Positions 41,907-49,212 of a stretch of 64,000 bases of DNA are shown piece after piece. Where the stretch lies: the NCBI RefSeq assembly GCF_021311115.1, contig NZ_JAJTNP010000004.1, forward strand, positions 124,001 through 188,000, given 5' to 3'. Source of the stretch: Chryseobacterium gwangjuense (GTDB lineage Bacteria > Bacteroidota > Bacteroidia > Flavobacteriales > Weeksellaceae). The position numbers were made by a program, and so were the translations under genes. Numbering within the stretch: the first letter of the stretch is position 1; each line of letters opens with the position of its first letter. The notes beneath the pieces are model-generated. The model was not told the DNA's origin. It made no database searches and saw only the letters and a list, made by a program, of their open reading frames with translations.

Positions 41907-42935
41907 ATGAGCACATTAGTAAACGATCTTAAGGAAAAATGGGAGGCATTAAAAGCTGAAAATCCACATTTAAGAATCAGAAATGCAGCTACAGAACTTG
42001 GAGTAAGCGAAGCTGAACTATTAGCAACCAATGTAGGAGAAGGAGTAACGGTTTTGAAGCCGGAATTTAAAGAAATTCTTACTGAGACTGAGCAACTGGG
42101 AAAAGTAATGGCTCTTACCCGTAATGATGAGTGCGTACACGAAAGAAAGGGAACTTATTTAAATGGAGATTTCAGCAGTCCTCACGCACAACTTTTCGTG
42201 GGTGAAGATATTGATTTAAGAATCTTCCAAAACCACTGGAAATTTGCTTTCGGAGTGGTGGAAGGAGATAGAAAAAGCTTACAGTTCTTTGGAAAAGACG
42301 GATTGGCTCTACATAAGATTTATTTGACCAAAGACAGCAACGAAGCTGCTTTCGATACCATTGTTGAGAAATTTAAAGCGGAAGACCAAAATCAGACATT
42401 TGAATTTGAAGCTGTAGCTCCAAAAGCTCCTGAAAAAGCTGATACAGAAATTGATGTAGAAGGTTTCCAAAAAGCGTGGACTGAATTGAAAGATACCCAC
42501 GATTTCTTCATGATGACAAGAAAATTCGGAGTAAGCAGAACACAGGCATTAAGATTGGCTCCGGAAGGATTCACTCAAAAAATCGACAATGCAAAAGTGG
42601 TCAATGTACTTGAAGATGCTGCTGAAAAACAATTACCAATCATGGTATTTGTTGGAAACAGAGGAATTATCCAGATTCATACAGGAATTGTGAAAAAAAC
42701 ACTTTGGCACCAACAGTGGTTTAATGTAATGGATCCTGATTTCAATTTACATCTTGATGTTACGAAAATCGCTGAAGCCTGGATCGTAAAGAAACCAACG
42801 GAAGACGGTGAAGTGACGGCTATTGAAGTATTTAACAAAGAAGGTGACTTTATTGTTCAGTTCTTTGGAAAAAGAAAACCGGGAATCCCTGAATTACAAG
42901 AGTGGAAAGACCTTGTAGCAAACCTGGAAAAATAA
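41907..42935 (+). CDS. hmuS: hemin-degrading factor HmuS
   Basis: A 342-residue cytoplasmic protein of the HemS/ChuS/HmuS family, which takes heme from the importer and stores or degrades it. The two structural repeats are visible: KWEALKAENPHLRIRNAATELGVSEAELLA with LFVGEDIDLRIFQNHWKFAFGV, and KAWTELKDTHDFFMMTRKFGVSRTQALRLA with WFNVMDPDFNLHLDVTKIAEAWIVKKPT. It is the last gene of the heme unit proper and is followed by a terminator. Confidence 0.93.
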   Translation: MSTLVNDLKEKWEALKAENPHLRIRNAATELGVSEAELLATNVGEGVTVLKPEFKEILTETEQLGKVMALTRNDECVHERKGTYLNGDFSSPHAQLFVGEDIDLRIFQNHWKFAFGVVEGDRKSLQFFGKDGLALHKIYLTKDSNEAAFDTIVEKFKAEDQNQTFEFEAVAPKAPEKADTEIDVEGFQKAWTELKDTHDFFMMTRKFGVSRTQALRLAPEGFTQKIDNAKVVNVLEDAAEKQLPIMVFVGNRGIIQIHTGIVKKTLWHQQWFNVMDPDFNLHLDVTKIAEAWIVKKPTEDGEVTAIEVFNKEGDFIVQFFGKRKPGIPELQEWKDLVANLEK

Positions 42936-42954
42936 ATAATTAGATATTTTTTAT

Positions 42955-42989
42955 AAAGCCGTTTTGTTTTTTTTGCAAGGCGGCTTTTT
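42955..42989 (+). terminator. terminator of the heme operon
   Basis: Stem AAAGCCG / CGGCTTT extended by G-T and TTG/CAA pairs, with a T-rich loop and T tail, 20 bases after the hmuS stop. Confidence 0.75.
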
Positions 42990-43057
42990 CTTAGGTGAAA
43001 AGGTTAAATTGCAGAATTGTAAATTTGTTTAATCGTAAAAATTGACTTTGTACATAA

Positions 43058-43140
43058 TTTGTCATTCCGTAGGAATCTAAACAAAATTATTAGAGAATAA
43101 ACTGGAAATTTTGAAGCCTGGATTTCTATGGAATGACAAA
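43058..43140. repeat. palindromic intergenic element (family D)
   Basis: Arms 43058-43077 (TTTGTCATTCCGTAGGAATC) and 43121-43140 are inverted copies with two mismatches in 20, separated by about 43 bases. It lies between hmuS and the ChaN-like gene and looks like a REP-type element unrelated in sequence to family A. Confidence 0.65.
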
Positions 43141-43189
43141 AATTCTGGTTATTTAAAATTTGCGTTAAATTAAAACTATAAAAAATAAA

Positions 43190-44062
43190 ATGAAAAATAT
43201 TTTCATCACGATATTGCTTATTGCTTTTGGTTCTTTAAGTGCCCAAAACTTCAAAGCCTATCAGTTTTATGATAAAAAAGGAAAAGAAATCAAGACTGAA
43301 AAATTAGTGAAAGAATTAGCTGATTACGATGTGGTTTTCTTTGGTGAAAATCATAACAGTTCGATCAATCACTGGCTTCAGTTGAAGATTACGGAGGCTT
43401 TATATACTCAGAAAAAAGGACAGCTTATTTTAGGAGCAGAAATGTTTGAAAGAGACAATCAGTCTCAGTTAAACCAATATTTAAGCGGGAAATTTGATGC
43501 TAAAACTTTAAAAGATTCGGCTCGTTTGTGGAATAATTTTACAACAGATTATAAGCCTTTGGTAGATTTTGCCAAAACAAAAAAACTGAATTTTATTGCA
43601 ACCAATATTCCAAGAAAATATGCTTCGCAAACGGCAAAGGAAGGCTTAGAATCTTTGAATAACTTAACTGAAAAAGAGAAAGCATATATTGCTCAATTAC
43701 CAATCAAAGTGACTTTAGATACACCCGGTTATCCTGAAATGAAAACCATGATGGGAGATCATGCAGACGGAACAAAAGTGATGAACTTTATTTCAGCTCA
43801 GGCTACAAAAGATGCGACAATGGCGGAGTCTATTTTGAAAAATATTCAGGAAGGAAAGACTTTTATTCATTACAACGGAAATTATCACAGTAAAGAGTTC
43901 GGTGGAATTTATTGGTACATCAAACAGAAAAATCCGAACCTGAAAATGGCCGTGATTTCTGTTTTTGAATCCGAAAACCCTGAATTAAAAGTTCCTGAAA
44001 AAGATTACGTTCCAACGGATTTCAACCTGATAATCCCGAGTGATATGACGAAAACGTATTAA
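43190..44062 (+). CDS. ChaN-like heme-associated secreted protein
   Basis: A 290-residue protein with a signal peptide (ending FGSLSAQ; no lipobox Cys) and the ChaN/DUF399 fold features: VVFFGENHNSSINHWLQLKI, LILGAEMFERDNQ, FIATNIPRKYA, TMMGDHAD and FIHYNGNYHSKEFGG. Campylobacter ChaN binds two stacked hemes at the dimer interface. Its place directly after the heme operon supports a heme role, although a terminator and repeat separate the two. Confidence 0.85.
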   Translation: MKNIFITILLIAFGSLSAQNFKAYQFYDKKGKEIKTEKLVKELADYDVVFFGENHNSSINHWLQLKITEALYTQKKGQLILGAEMFERDNQSQLNQYLSGKFDAKTLKDSARLWNNFTTDYKPLVDFAKTKKLNFIATNIPRKYASQTAKEGLESLNNLTEKEKAYIAQLPIKVTLDTPGYPEMKTMMGDHADGTKVMNFISAQATKDATMAESILKNIQEGKTFIHYNGNYHSKEFGGIYWYIKQKNPNLKMAVISVFESENPELKVPEKDYVPTDFNLIIPSDMTKTY

Positions 44063-44081
44063 TCTTTTATAAATGAATAAA

Positions 44082-44158
44082 ACTTCGACTCCGCTCAGTG
44101 TGACATTGAAAAATAATATGAATAGTATTAGCATTGTCAGGCTGAGCAGAGTCGAAGC
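44082..44158. repeat. palindromic intergenic element, family A copy 3
   Basis: Arms 44082-44105 (ACTTCGACTCCGCTCAGTGT and four more bases) and 44135-44158 are inverted copies with four mismatches in 24. It lies between the ChaN-like and deformylase-like genes. Confidence 0.72.
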
Positions 44159-44181
44159 CTTTTTATGTAAAGTACATTAAT

Positions 44182-44189
44182 TACCTTTG
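44182..44189 (+). promoter_or_regulatory. -7 box of the deformylase-like gene
   Basis: TACCTTTG matches TAnnTTTG exactly, 19 bases before the ATG. Confidence 0.45.
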
Positions 44190-44208
44190 TACAACATCTT
44201 TTCAAAAA

Positions 44209-44838
44209 ATGAAAAAACTCCCTTTTCTATTACTACTTTTCATAGGTTTAATCCATGCTCAACAACTGACTTCGAGCGAGATTTCAATCATTAACCAGGG
44301 TGATATCAATTCAGCATTACCGATTTATCAGACGACAGATGACCATCAGCATAAAATTTTATTAAGCCTTTCCACAGAAGTCGATCCGCTTGATAAAAAC
44401 ACGGCGACTTTAGTCAAAAGAATGAAAGAATCTTTGCTGTCAACCGATGGTGGAGTAGGCATTGCGGCACCACAAGTGGGTATTAACAGAAAGATCATCT
44501 GGGTTCAGCGTTTCGATAAGCAGGGCGAACCTTTGGAATATTTTATTAATCCTGTAATTGTCTGGAGATCGGAATTGCAAAACCTTGGTCCGGAAGGAGA
44601 TTTGTCGATTCCGGATTTCAGAGACCAGTTTTACAGAAGCAAAGTTATTCAGCTGGAATATGTTGATTTAAAAGGTCAAAAATATTCAGAAATTGTGGAA
44701 GGTTTCACTGCCGTCATTTTCCAGCACGAAATCGATCACCTCTTCGGAATTTTAATTTCCGATAAAAAAGAAAAAGAGAAAAATAATTCTTATCAACAAG
44801 TAGATGCTTTTAAGAAAAGTAGTTCTGTGACGAGGTAA
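44209..44838 (+). CDS. secreted peptide deformylase-like protein with altered metal site
   Basis: A 209-residue homologue of peptide deformylase with a signal peptide (MKKLPFLLLLFIGLIHAQ). Motif I is intact (GVGIAAPQVG), as is motif III (H173-E174-I-D-H177). Motif II, normally EGCLS with the metal-binding Cys, reads EGDLS with D131 in its place. Ordinary deformylase removes formyl groups from nascent proteins in the cytoplasm, so an exported form must act on something else, or not be a deformylase at all. Retained HExxH suggests it still binds metal and may be a periplasmic peptidase or deacylase. It is transcribed alone. Confidence 0.82.
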   Translation: MKKLPFLLLLFIGLIHAQQLTSSEISIINQGDINSALPIYQTTDDHQHKILLSLSTEVDPLDKNTATLVKRMKESLLSTDGGVGIAAPQVGINRKIIWVQRFDKQGEPLEYFINPVIVWRSELQNLGPEGDLSIPDFRDQFYRSKVIQLEYVDLKGQKYSEIVEGFTAVIFQHEIDHLFGILISDKKEKEKNNSYQQVDAFKKSSSVTR

Positions 44839-44857
44839 TTGTAAACGAAACTTTCAT

Positions 44858-45172
44858 TTATATATTTTGCGGGGTCCACATTGGAAGAAATTTAAATTTT
44901 TTAGGATATTCTTCTCGTGGACAAAACGCTAAAACAACTTCCTGATGATCAAGTGAAGACTCAGTCAGTAAAATATAATCAGCTTCATTTTTAAGATGAT
45001 TGAATTCAGTTTCGTTAGCTTTACAAACCACCTTTTTAAAAATTCCATTGATCCATTGTCTCATATTCTCATTGCTTTCATATTTTTTGTAGCAAGCCAA
45101 AGAAGCGTGGGCAGCAATTACCGGAACTAATTTATCCGGAATATTGTCTCTTACAATAATATACATTTTCAT
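44858..45172 (-). CDS. small protein, possibly Pth2-like
   Basis: A 104-residue cytoplasmic protein. The N-terminal MYIIVRDNIPDKLVPVIAAHASLACYKKYE, then KKVVCKANETEFNHLKNEAD and LTESSLDHQEVVLAFCPR are laid out like type 2 peptidyl-tRNA hydrolase folds (VVRxD, AAHAxLA, KxVxKxxxExE, then a final strand), but the similarity is weak and the key residues are not certain. I call the fold tentatively and do not assign a reaction. Confidence 0.5.
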   Translation of the reverse strand: MKMYIIVRDNIPDKLVPVIAAHASLACYKKYESNENMRQWINGIFKKVVCKANETEFNHLKNEADYILLTESSLDHQEVVLAFCPREEYPKKFKFLPMWTPQNI

Positions 45173-45253
45173 GCAGAATATTTTTTAATACTATTGAAAT
45201 TAATTTAGAAGGAGTCCTGTTATCTTATTCAAATATAGACAAATCCTTAGAAA

Positions 45254-46375
45254 TCAATATTTCCTGATCTGTACGCAGGAAACACTTTTAATTTTAACCT
45301 TCTTCCCGACTTTTTTCAGTAATCCTGTTTCAGGATTTCTCCTGAATACAACAACAGTTCCGCTTTGTGCATTGGTTGCAATAAGAAACTTTCCACTGGG
45401 ATCAAGCCCAAAAACTCTCGGGTGTTTCCCTTTTATAGATTGATAACCGATTGTTTTTAAAGTTCCATTATCTTGAATCGAAAATATGGCAATATTGTTT
45501 TCTACGCCTCGATTGGATGCATATAAAAATTTTCCGTCAGGTGAAATATGAACATCAGAACTTTCAAAATCTTCCTTATATTTTTCGGAATGGGTGTTAA
45601 TTCTTTGAATAGCATTTAATTTTCCGTTTTCGTAGGAATAAGCACTTACTGCTCCGCCTATTTCTTCAATACAATAGGCAAATTTTCCGTTTGGGTGAAA
45701 AGTAAAATGTCTCGGTCCGCTTCCTAAAGTTGTCTTTGTAAAAGGAACTTCAGCGGTTTTGAGAGGTTCATTGCTATCACTATTAAATTCATATGCCCTG
45801 ATTTTATCAGCTCCCAAATCAGGAAGAAACAGGTAGTCAAAATCAGGAGAAAAAACTGTGGAATGAATGTGTGAACGTTCTTGTCGACCGGAATCTATAC
45901 TTCCTTCCGAAAATTGAAAATTCTGGACATAAGGTTCTATCTTTCCGTTTTCTGAAATCGGATACACAGAAATGCTGCCTTCCGTATAATTTCCATTAAC
46001 GAGCCACTTTCCATTTTTATGAGTGGTGAGATACACCGGATTTTCACCACCACTTTTTTGTTTGTTGATGAAAGTCAATGTTTTATTTTCTGGGTCAAAT
46101 TCAAAACTACTTACACTTCCGCCATTTTTAGTTTTGCTTTCTGTGCAGGCAAAAACGTACTTTCCATCCGGAGATAACGTAAGGAATGAAGGATTTAAAA
46201 TCCCGGTATATGAAGTGATTTTTGATAACTTTCCTTTGATGGTATCCAGTTCATATACATAGAGTCCTTCTGTATCTTTATCCCGATTGAACGAACCGAA
46301 GAATGCGTAAGTATTTTGAGAATAGAAATGTAGCCAGCTACAAATTGTAATGGATAAGGCAAGAAGCTTTTTCAA
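45254..46375 (-). CDS. secreted lactonase family protein (6-phosphogluconolactonase-like beta-propeller)
   Basis: A 373-residue seven-bladed propeller protein of the lactonase (Pgl, YbhE) family: LDTIKGKLSKITSYTGILNPSFLTLSPDGKYVF near the N-terminus, then SHIHSTVFSPDFDYLFLPDLGADKIRAYEF and GPRHFTFHPNGKFAYCIEEIGGAVSAY with repeated SPDGKFLYASNRG units. Unlike cytoplasmic YbhE it has a signal peptide (LALSITICSWLHFYSQ), so the true substrate is probably an extracytoplasmic lactone, not 6-phosphogluconolactone. Confidence 0.83.
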   Translation of the reverse strand: MKKLLALSITICSWLHFYSQNTYAFFGSFNRDKDTEGLYVYELDTIKGKLSKITSYTGILNPSFLTLSPDGKYVFACTESKTKNGGSVSSFEFDPENKTLTFINKQKSGGENPVYLTTHKNGKWLVNGNYTEGSISVYPISENGKIEPYVQNFQFSEGSIDSGRQERSHIHSTVFSPDFDYLFLPDLGADKIRAYEFNSDSNEPLKTAEVPFTKTTLGSGPRHFTFHPNGKFAYCIEEIGGAVSAYSYENGKLNAIQRINTHSEKYKEDFESSDVHISPDGKFLYASNRGVENNIAIFSIQDNGTLKTIGYQSIKGKHPRVFGLDPSGKFLIATNAQSGTVVVFRRNPETGLLKKVGKKVKIKSVSCVQIRKY

Positions 46376-46433
46376 AATATTCGAAGAAGTAGTTGTTAAA
46401 ATTAAAGATAGATAAGGATTGGTTTTCCAGTAA

Positions 46434-46682
46434 TTATTCTAAATTTCTGGATTTAATTTCGTTTTCAAGTTCTTTACTGTCGGTCTTATTTTTTAATACG
46501 AAAAACACAAAGATTAATGGGAAAAGCGTAAAAAAGGTAAAGCCGTTTTTTACAGCACCATATACGGAAATTCCTATTAAAACACCGATAAGTACGGCAT
46601 TGATAATAAGCTGTGTTTTTAAGTTTTTTCTTTTGTCTAATAATTCCTGATCGCTGAATTTTGCGAATTTTTCTTCTTTCAT
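46434..46682 (-). CDS. small two-helix membrane protein
   Basis: An 82-residue protein with a basic, charged start (MKEEKFAKFSDQELLDKRKNLK), two hydrophobic helices (LIINAVLIGVLIGISVYGAV and FTFFTLFPLIFVFFVL) and a charged tail. It resembles small Bacteroidetes membrane proteins sometimes labelled redox-active disulfide protein 2, but it contains no Cys, so that label should not be taken as function. Confidence 0.6.
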   Translation of the reverse strand: MKEEKFAKFSDQELLDKRKNLKTQLIINAVLIGVLIGISVYGAVKNGFTFFTLFPLIFVFFVLKNKTDSKELENEIKSRNLE

Positions 46683-46725
46683 TTTCTTTATTTTGATTAT
46701 TATGTTTTATTTCGTGAATTAATTC

Positions 46726-47319
46726 TTATTTATTGAGATATAACTCAATGTATTTTTTACGTTCTTCTTTCCAATTTTCTTCCAAATCCGGCTTTTCATT
46801 TTCAATTGTTTTTATCAATTCATCAACATTTTTTATTTGTACATCATATTTCTCTTCCTCTTTCTTTTTTGGATAGAATTTATAATCTTTATTTTTATAA
46901 TACATCTTGGTTAAAGCTAAAATATTAATAAAGTTATCTGCATTGATTCTGGCATATAAATTTATAGGCTCTCCTAAAACCATTTTTAATGAAGCTAATA
47001 AAGCTCCATCATTTCCCGGCTGATATTTAGGATTTGCTGAATTATAATATTTGTAACGCATTTGTCCGAGATAAAATAAGAAAGCTGCTTCGTTATATTT
47101 TTCTATGCTTAAATAATTTGCCATTTCCTCAAAATATTGAGAAGGATGTTTTTTATCAAGATTATTTGCAATCTTAAAAATTTGAATTGTATCAATTTTT
47201 GTTTTACTAATTGAATCTCCTTTTTTCAAGATATTCTTAAATAAATTTATTTCTTCATTTTGAGCATTAATTATGTTGGAAAAAGCAAAAAATAATAAGA
47301 GAATTAAATTTTTTTTCAT
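46726..47319 (-). CDS. secreted helical protein of unknown function
   Basis: I do not recognise it. The 197-residue product has a signal peptide (MKKNLILLLFFAFSNIINAQ) and then a largely helical, Lys/Glu-rich chain. NEAAFLFYLGQMRYKYYNSANP and PINLYARINADNFINILALTKM are its more distinctive stretches; the first of these is seen in a tetratricopeptide-like helical arrangement. It may be cotranscribed with the small membrane protein gene 43 bases downstream. Confidence 0.55.
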   Translation of the reverse strand: MKKNLILLLFFAFSNIINAQNEEINLFKNILKKGDSISKTKIDTIQIFKIANNLDKKHPSQYFEEMANYLSIEKYNEAAFLFYLGQMRYKYYNSANPKYQPGNDGALLASLKMVLGEPINLYARINADNFINILALTKMYYKNKDYKFYPKKKEEEKYDVQIKNVDELIKTIENEKPDLEENWKEERKKYIELYLNK

Positions 47320-47443
47320 TTGTTAAACCTTTGTTTTAAAACTGGATACAATATTCATAGCAGTATATTGTATCAATTCAAACTATATTTCATAAAAATA
47401 ACAAATTTCCCTATAAAAGCAAGGTTATTTTAGTCTTCAAAAA

Positions 47444-47474
47444 CAAAAAATCTGCCTCAAAAGAAACAGATTTT
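47444..47474 (-). terminator. terminator of the nitroreductase-ohrR-ohr operon
   Basis: On the minus strand AAAATCTG pairs with CAGATTTT across a 12-base loop and runs into T, 23 bases after the ohr stop codon. Confidence 0.6.
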
Positions 47475-47497
47475 AAATATAATTAAAGAAATTGACC

Positions 47498-47920
47498 TTA
47501 ATTGTTTGTTACCGACAATTTTACTTCAATATTATTTCTTGTTGCATTAGAATAAGGGCAGATTTCGTGAGCTTTTTCCGTTAAAGATTGTGCTTCTTCA
47601 ATCGAAACACCGGGAATATTCACATCCAGCTCAGTTGCTAATCCGAATCCTCCGTTTTCTAATTGACCAATGCTTACCAATGCGGTAACAGTTGTTTCTC
47701 CGGTTTTTGTTTTTGATAAGCTGATCACTCGATTCAAAGCACTGTCAAAACATGCTGAATATCCTGCTGCGAAAAGCATTTCCGGGTTTGTAAAATCATC
47801 ATTGCTACCGCCTAAAGCTTTCGGCATTCTTACTTCCAGATCGAGAACTCCGTTTTCGCTTTTTACCTGACCGTTTCTGCCTCCTTTTGCCGTTACTTTT
47901 GTTGTATATAAAGTTTTCAT
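47498..47920 (-). CDS. ohr: organic hydroperoxide resistance protein
   Basis: Thiol peroxidase of the OsmC/Ohr family, which reduces organic and fatty-acid hydroperoxides. The length of 140 residues is normal. The two catalytic Cys are C57 (GYSACFDSAL) and C121 (EICPYSNATRNN). It is the last gene of a three-gene unit and begins on the base after the ohrR stop codon. Confidence 0.95.
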   Translation of the reverse strand: MKTLYTTKVTAKGGRNGQVKSENGVLDLEVRMPKALGGSNDDFTNPEMLFAAGYSACFDSALNRVISLSKTKTGETTVTALVSIGQLENGGFGLATELDVNIPGVSIEEAQSLTEKAHEICPYSNATRNNIEVKLSVTNN

Positions 47921-48355
47921 TTATTTTTCTATTTTGCTTAAAATTTTTTGTACACTTTCTTTCAGCGCTATCCAGTCTTCTTTCGTGACATCTATTTTGT
48001 TGTAAATTTTCTCAGGAATCTCACAAGCTCTTTGTTGCAGAGCTTTTCCTGCATTTGTGATGAAGACTTCAACCACCCTTTCATCTTCTTTTTTTCTTTT
48101 TCGTAAGATAAATCCTTTGGCTTCCAGTCTTTTCAAAAGAGGAGTAAGGGTGCCGCTGTCGAGGTAAAGTTTTTCCCCGATACTGCTCACGGCAAGACCA
48201 TCATTTTCCCATAAGATCATCATCACCAGATATTGAGGATAAGTAATGTCGAGCTCATCAAGAAACGGACGGTAAAGCCCCGTAATCTCCTTTGCAATCA
48301 CATACAGAGGAAAGCAAATTTGATTTTTTAATTGTAAAGATTCTGAATTTTCCAT
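47921..48355 (-). CDS. ohrR: MarR family organic-hydroperoxide repressor OhrR
   Basis: A 144-residue winged-helix repressor. C14 in LKNQICFPLYV is the reactive Cys of OhrR proteins, which is oxidised by organic hydroperoxides to release DNA. The recognition helix and wing lie in YLDSGTLTPLLKRLEAKGFILRKRKKEDERVVEVF. A sequence very like the known OhrR operator lies in the promoter of the operon, so it most likely represses its own unit. Confidence 0.94.
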   Translation of the reverse strand: MENSESLQLKNQICFPLYVIAKEITGLYRPFLDELDITYPQYLVMMILWENDGLAVSSIGEKLYLDSGTLTPLLKRLEAKGFILRKRKKEDERVVEVFITNAGKALQQRACEIPEKIYNKIDVTKEDWIALKESVQKILSKIEK

Positions 48356-48383
48356 AAGATTGAAAAATGAAAGTGAGTGTTTT

Positions 48384-49016
48384 TTATTTTTTAATGATGA
48401 ATTCCTCCATCGGAATTCTTACCTTTTTCATATGAGAAAGCCAGTCGTTTGCTTCGTCTCTATATCCAAGGTACAGCAAACTTACACTTTTTAACCCTAA
48501 TTCTTTTAACCCCAGAATTTCATCCACTACTGCATTGCTGAAGCCTTCTGCAGGAGTACTGTCGATTTTCAATTCTGCAGCCTGAGCCAAAGCAAATCCT
48601 AATGCAATATAAGTCTGTCTTGCAGTGTGTGCAAAATGTTCTTCAGCGGTTTGTGCGCCGTACATTTCTTTAATTTTATCAGTATAGCTTCCGAAACGCC
48701 CTCTTGGCAAATCTCTTACATCGGTATGGTAGTCATAAACTTTGTCGATTTTTTCGTTAGAATAGCTGTCCCAAGCTGCAAAAACCAATACGTGAGAAGA
48801 ATCTCTCATCACTTCAGGATTCAAAGCACCTTGAACCATTTTTTCTTTTAATTCCTGGTTTTCGACTACGATAACACGGAAAGGTTGTAAGCCTGATGAA
48901 GTAGGAGCTAATCTTGTCGCTTCTAAAATGGTATTTAAATCTTTCTCTGAAACTTTTTTTGTCGGATCATACGCTTTTACAGCATGTCTCCATTCTAAAT
49001 CTTGTATTAATGACAT
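48384..49016 (-). CDS. nitroreductase family NAD(P)H-dependent FMN oxidoreductase
   Basis: A 210-residue flavoprotein of the nitroreductase family: MSLIQDLEWRHAVKAYDP at the start, LEATRLAPTSSGLQPFRVIVV, and the C-terminal GLKSVSLLYLGYRDEAND. Such enzymes reduce nitro compounds, quinones or flavins. It is the first gene of the unit with ohrR and ohr, which suggests that it helps remove oxidised or electrophilic products formed under hydroperoxide stress. Confidence 0.88.
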   Translation of the reverse strand: MSLIQDLEWRHAVKAYDPTKKVSEKDLNTILEATRLAPTSSGLQPFRVIVVENQELKEKMVQGALNPEVMRDSSHVLVFAAWDSYSNEKIDKVYDYHTDVRDLPRGRFGSYTDKIKEMYGAQTAEEHFAHTARQTYIALGFALAQAAELKIDSTPAEGFSNAVVDEILGLKELGLKSVSLLYLGYRDEANDWLSHMKKVRIPMEEFIIKK

Positions 49017-49059
49017 TTTGTTTATTTTAAAATTAAATTGCTTTTCTTTTTTAACACTA

Positions 49060-49089
49060 CAAATTTATAGACAATTAAATTGTGTACAA
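49060..49089 (-). promoter_or_regulatory. promoter of the nitroreductase-ohrR-ohr operon with OhrR-type operator
   Basis: On the minus strand TTG (plus 49087-49089) and TAAATTTG (plus 49060-49067) are 19 bases apart. That spacer is filled by a palindrome whose core ACAATT-A-AATTGT (49071-49083) is perfect, with TA at both outer ends (49068-49086). The core agrees with the TACAATT-AATTGTA sites reported for OhrR in other bacteria. Bound OhrR would cover both promoter elements. Confidence 0.75.
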
Positions 49090-49173
49090 TATAATTTAGT
49101 AAAATTTAACATTTGAAAAAATCTATAATAGATATTAATGAAATTTTAAATTGCTGATTTTTAGTTTGATAAT

Positions 49174-49205
49174 AAAAAAAAACTGTACCAATAATGATAC
49201 AGTTT
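49174..49205 (-). terminator. terminator of the serine hydrolase gene
   Basis: On the minus strand AAACTGTA pairs with TACAGTTT over a 10-base loop, followed by a run of T. It begins just after the stop codon of the serine hydrolase gene. Confidence 0.7.
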
Positions 49206-49212
49206 CTATTTT

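Noticed and set aside
44209..44838. Housekeeping peptide deformylase
   Set aside because: The signal peptide and the Cys-to-Asp change at motif II argue against that role; the housekeeping def is expected elsewhere.
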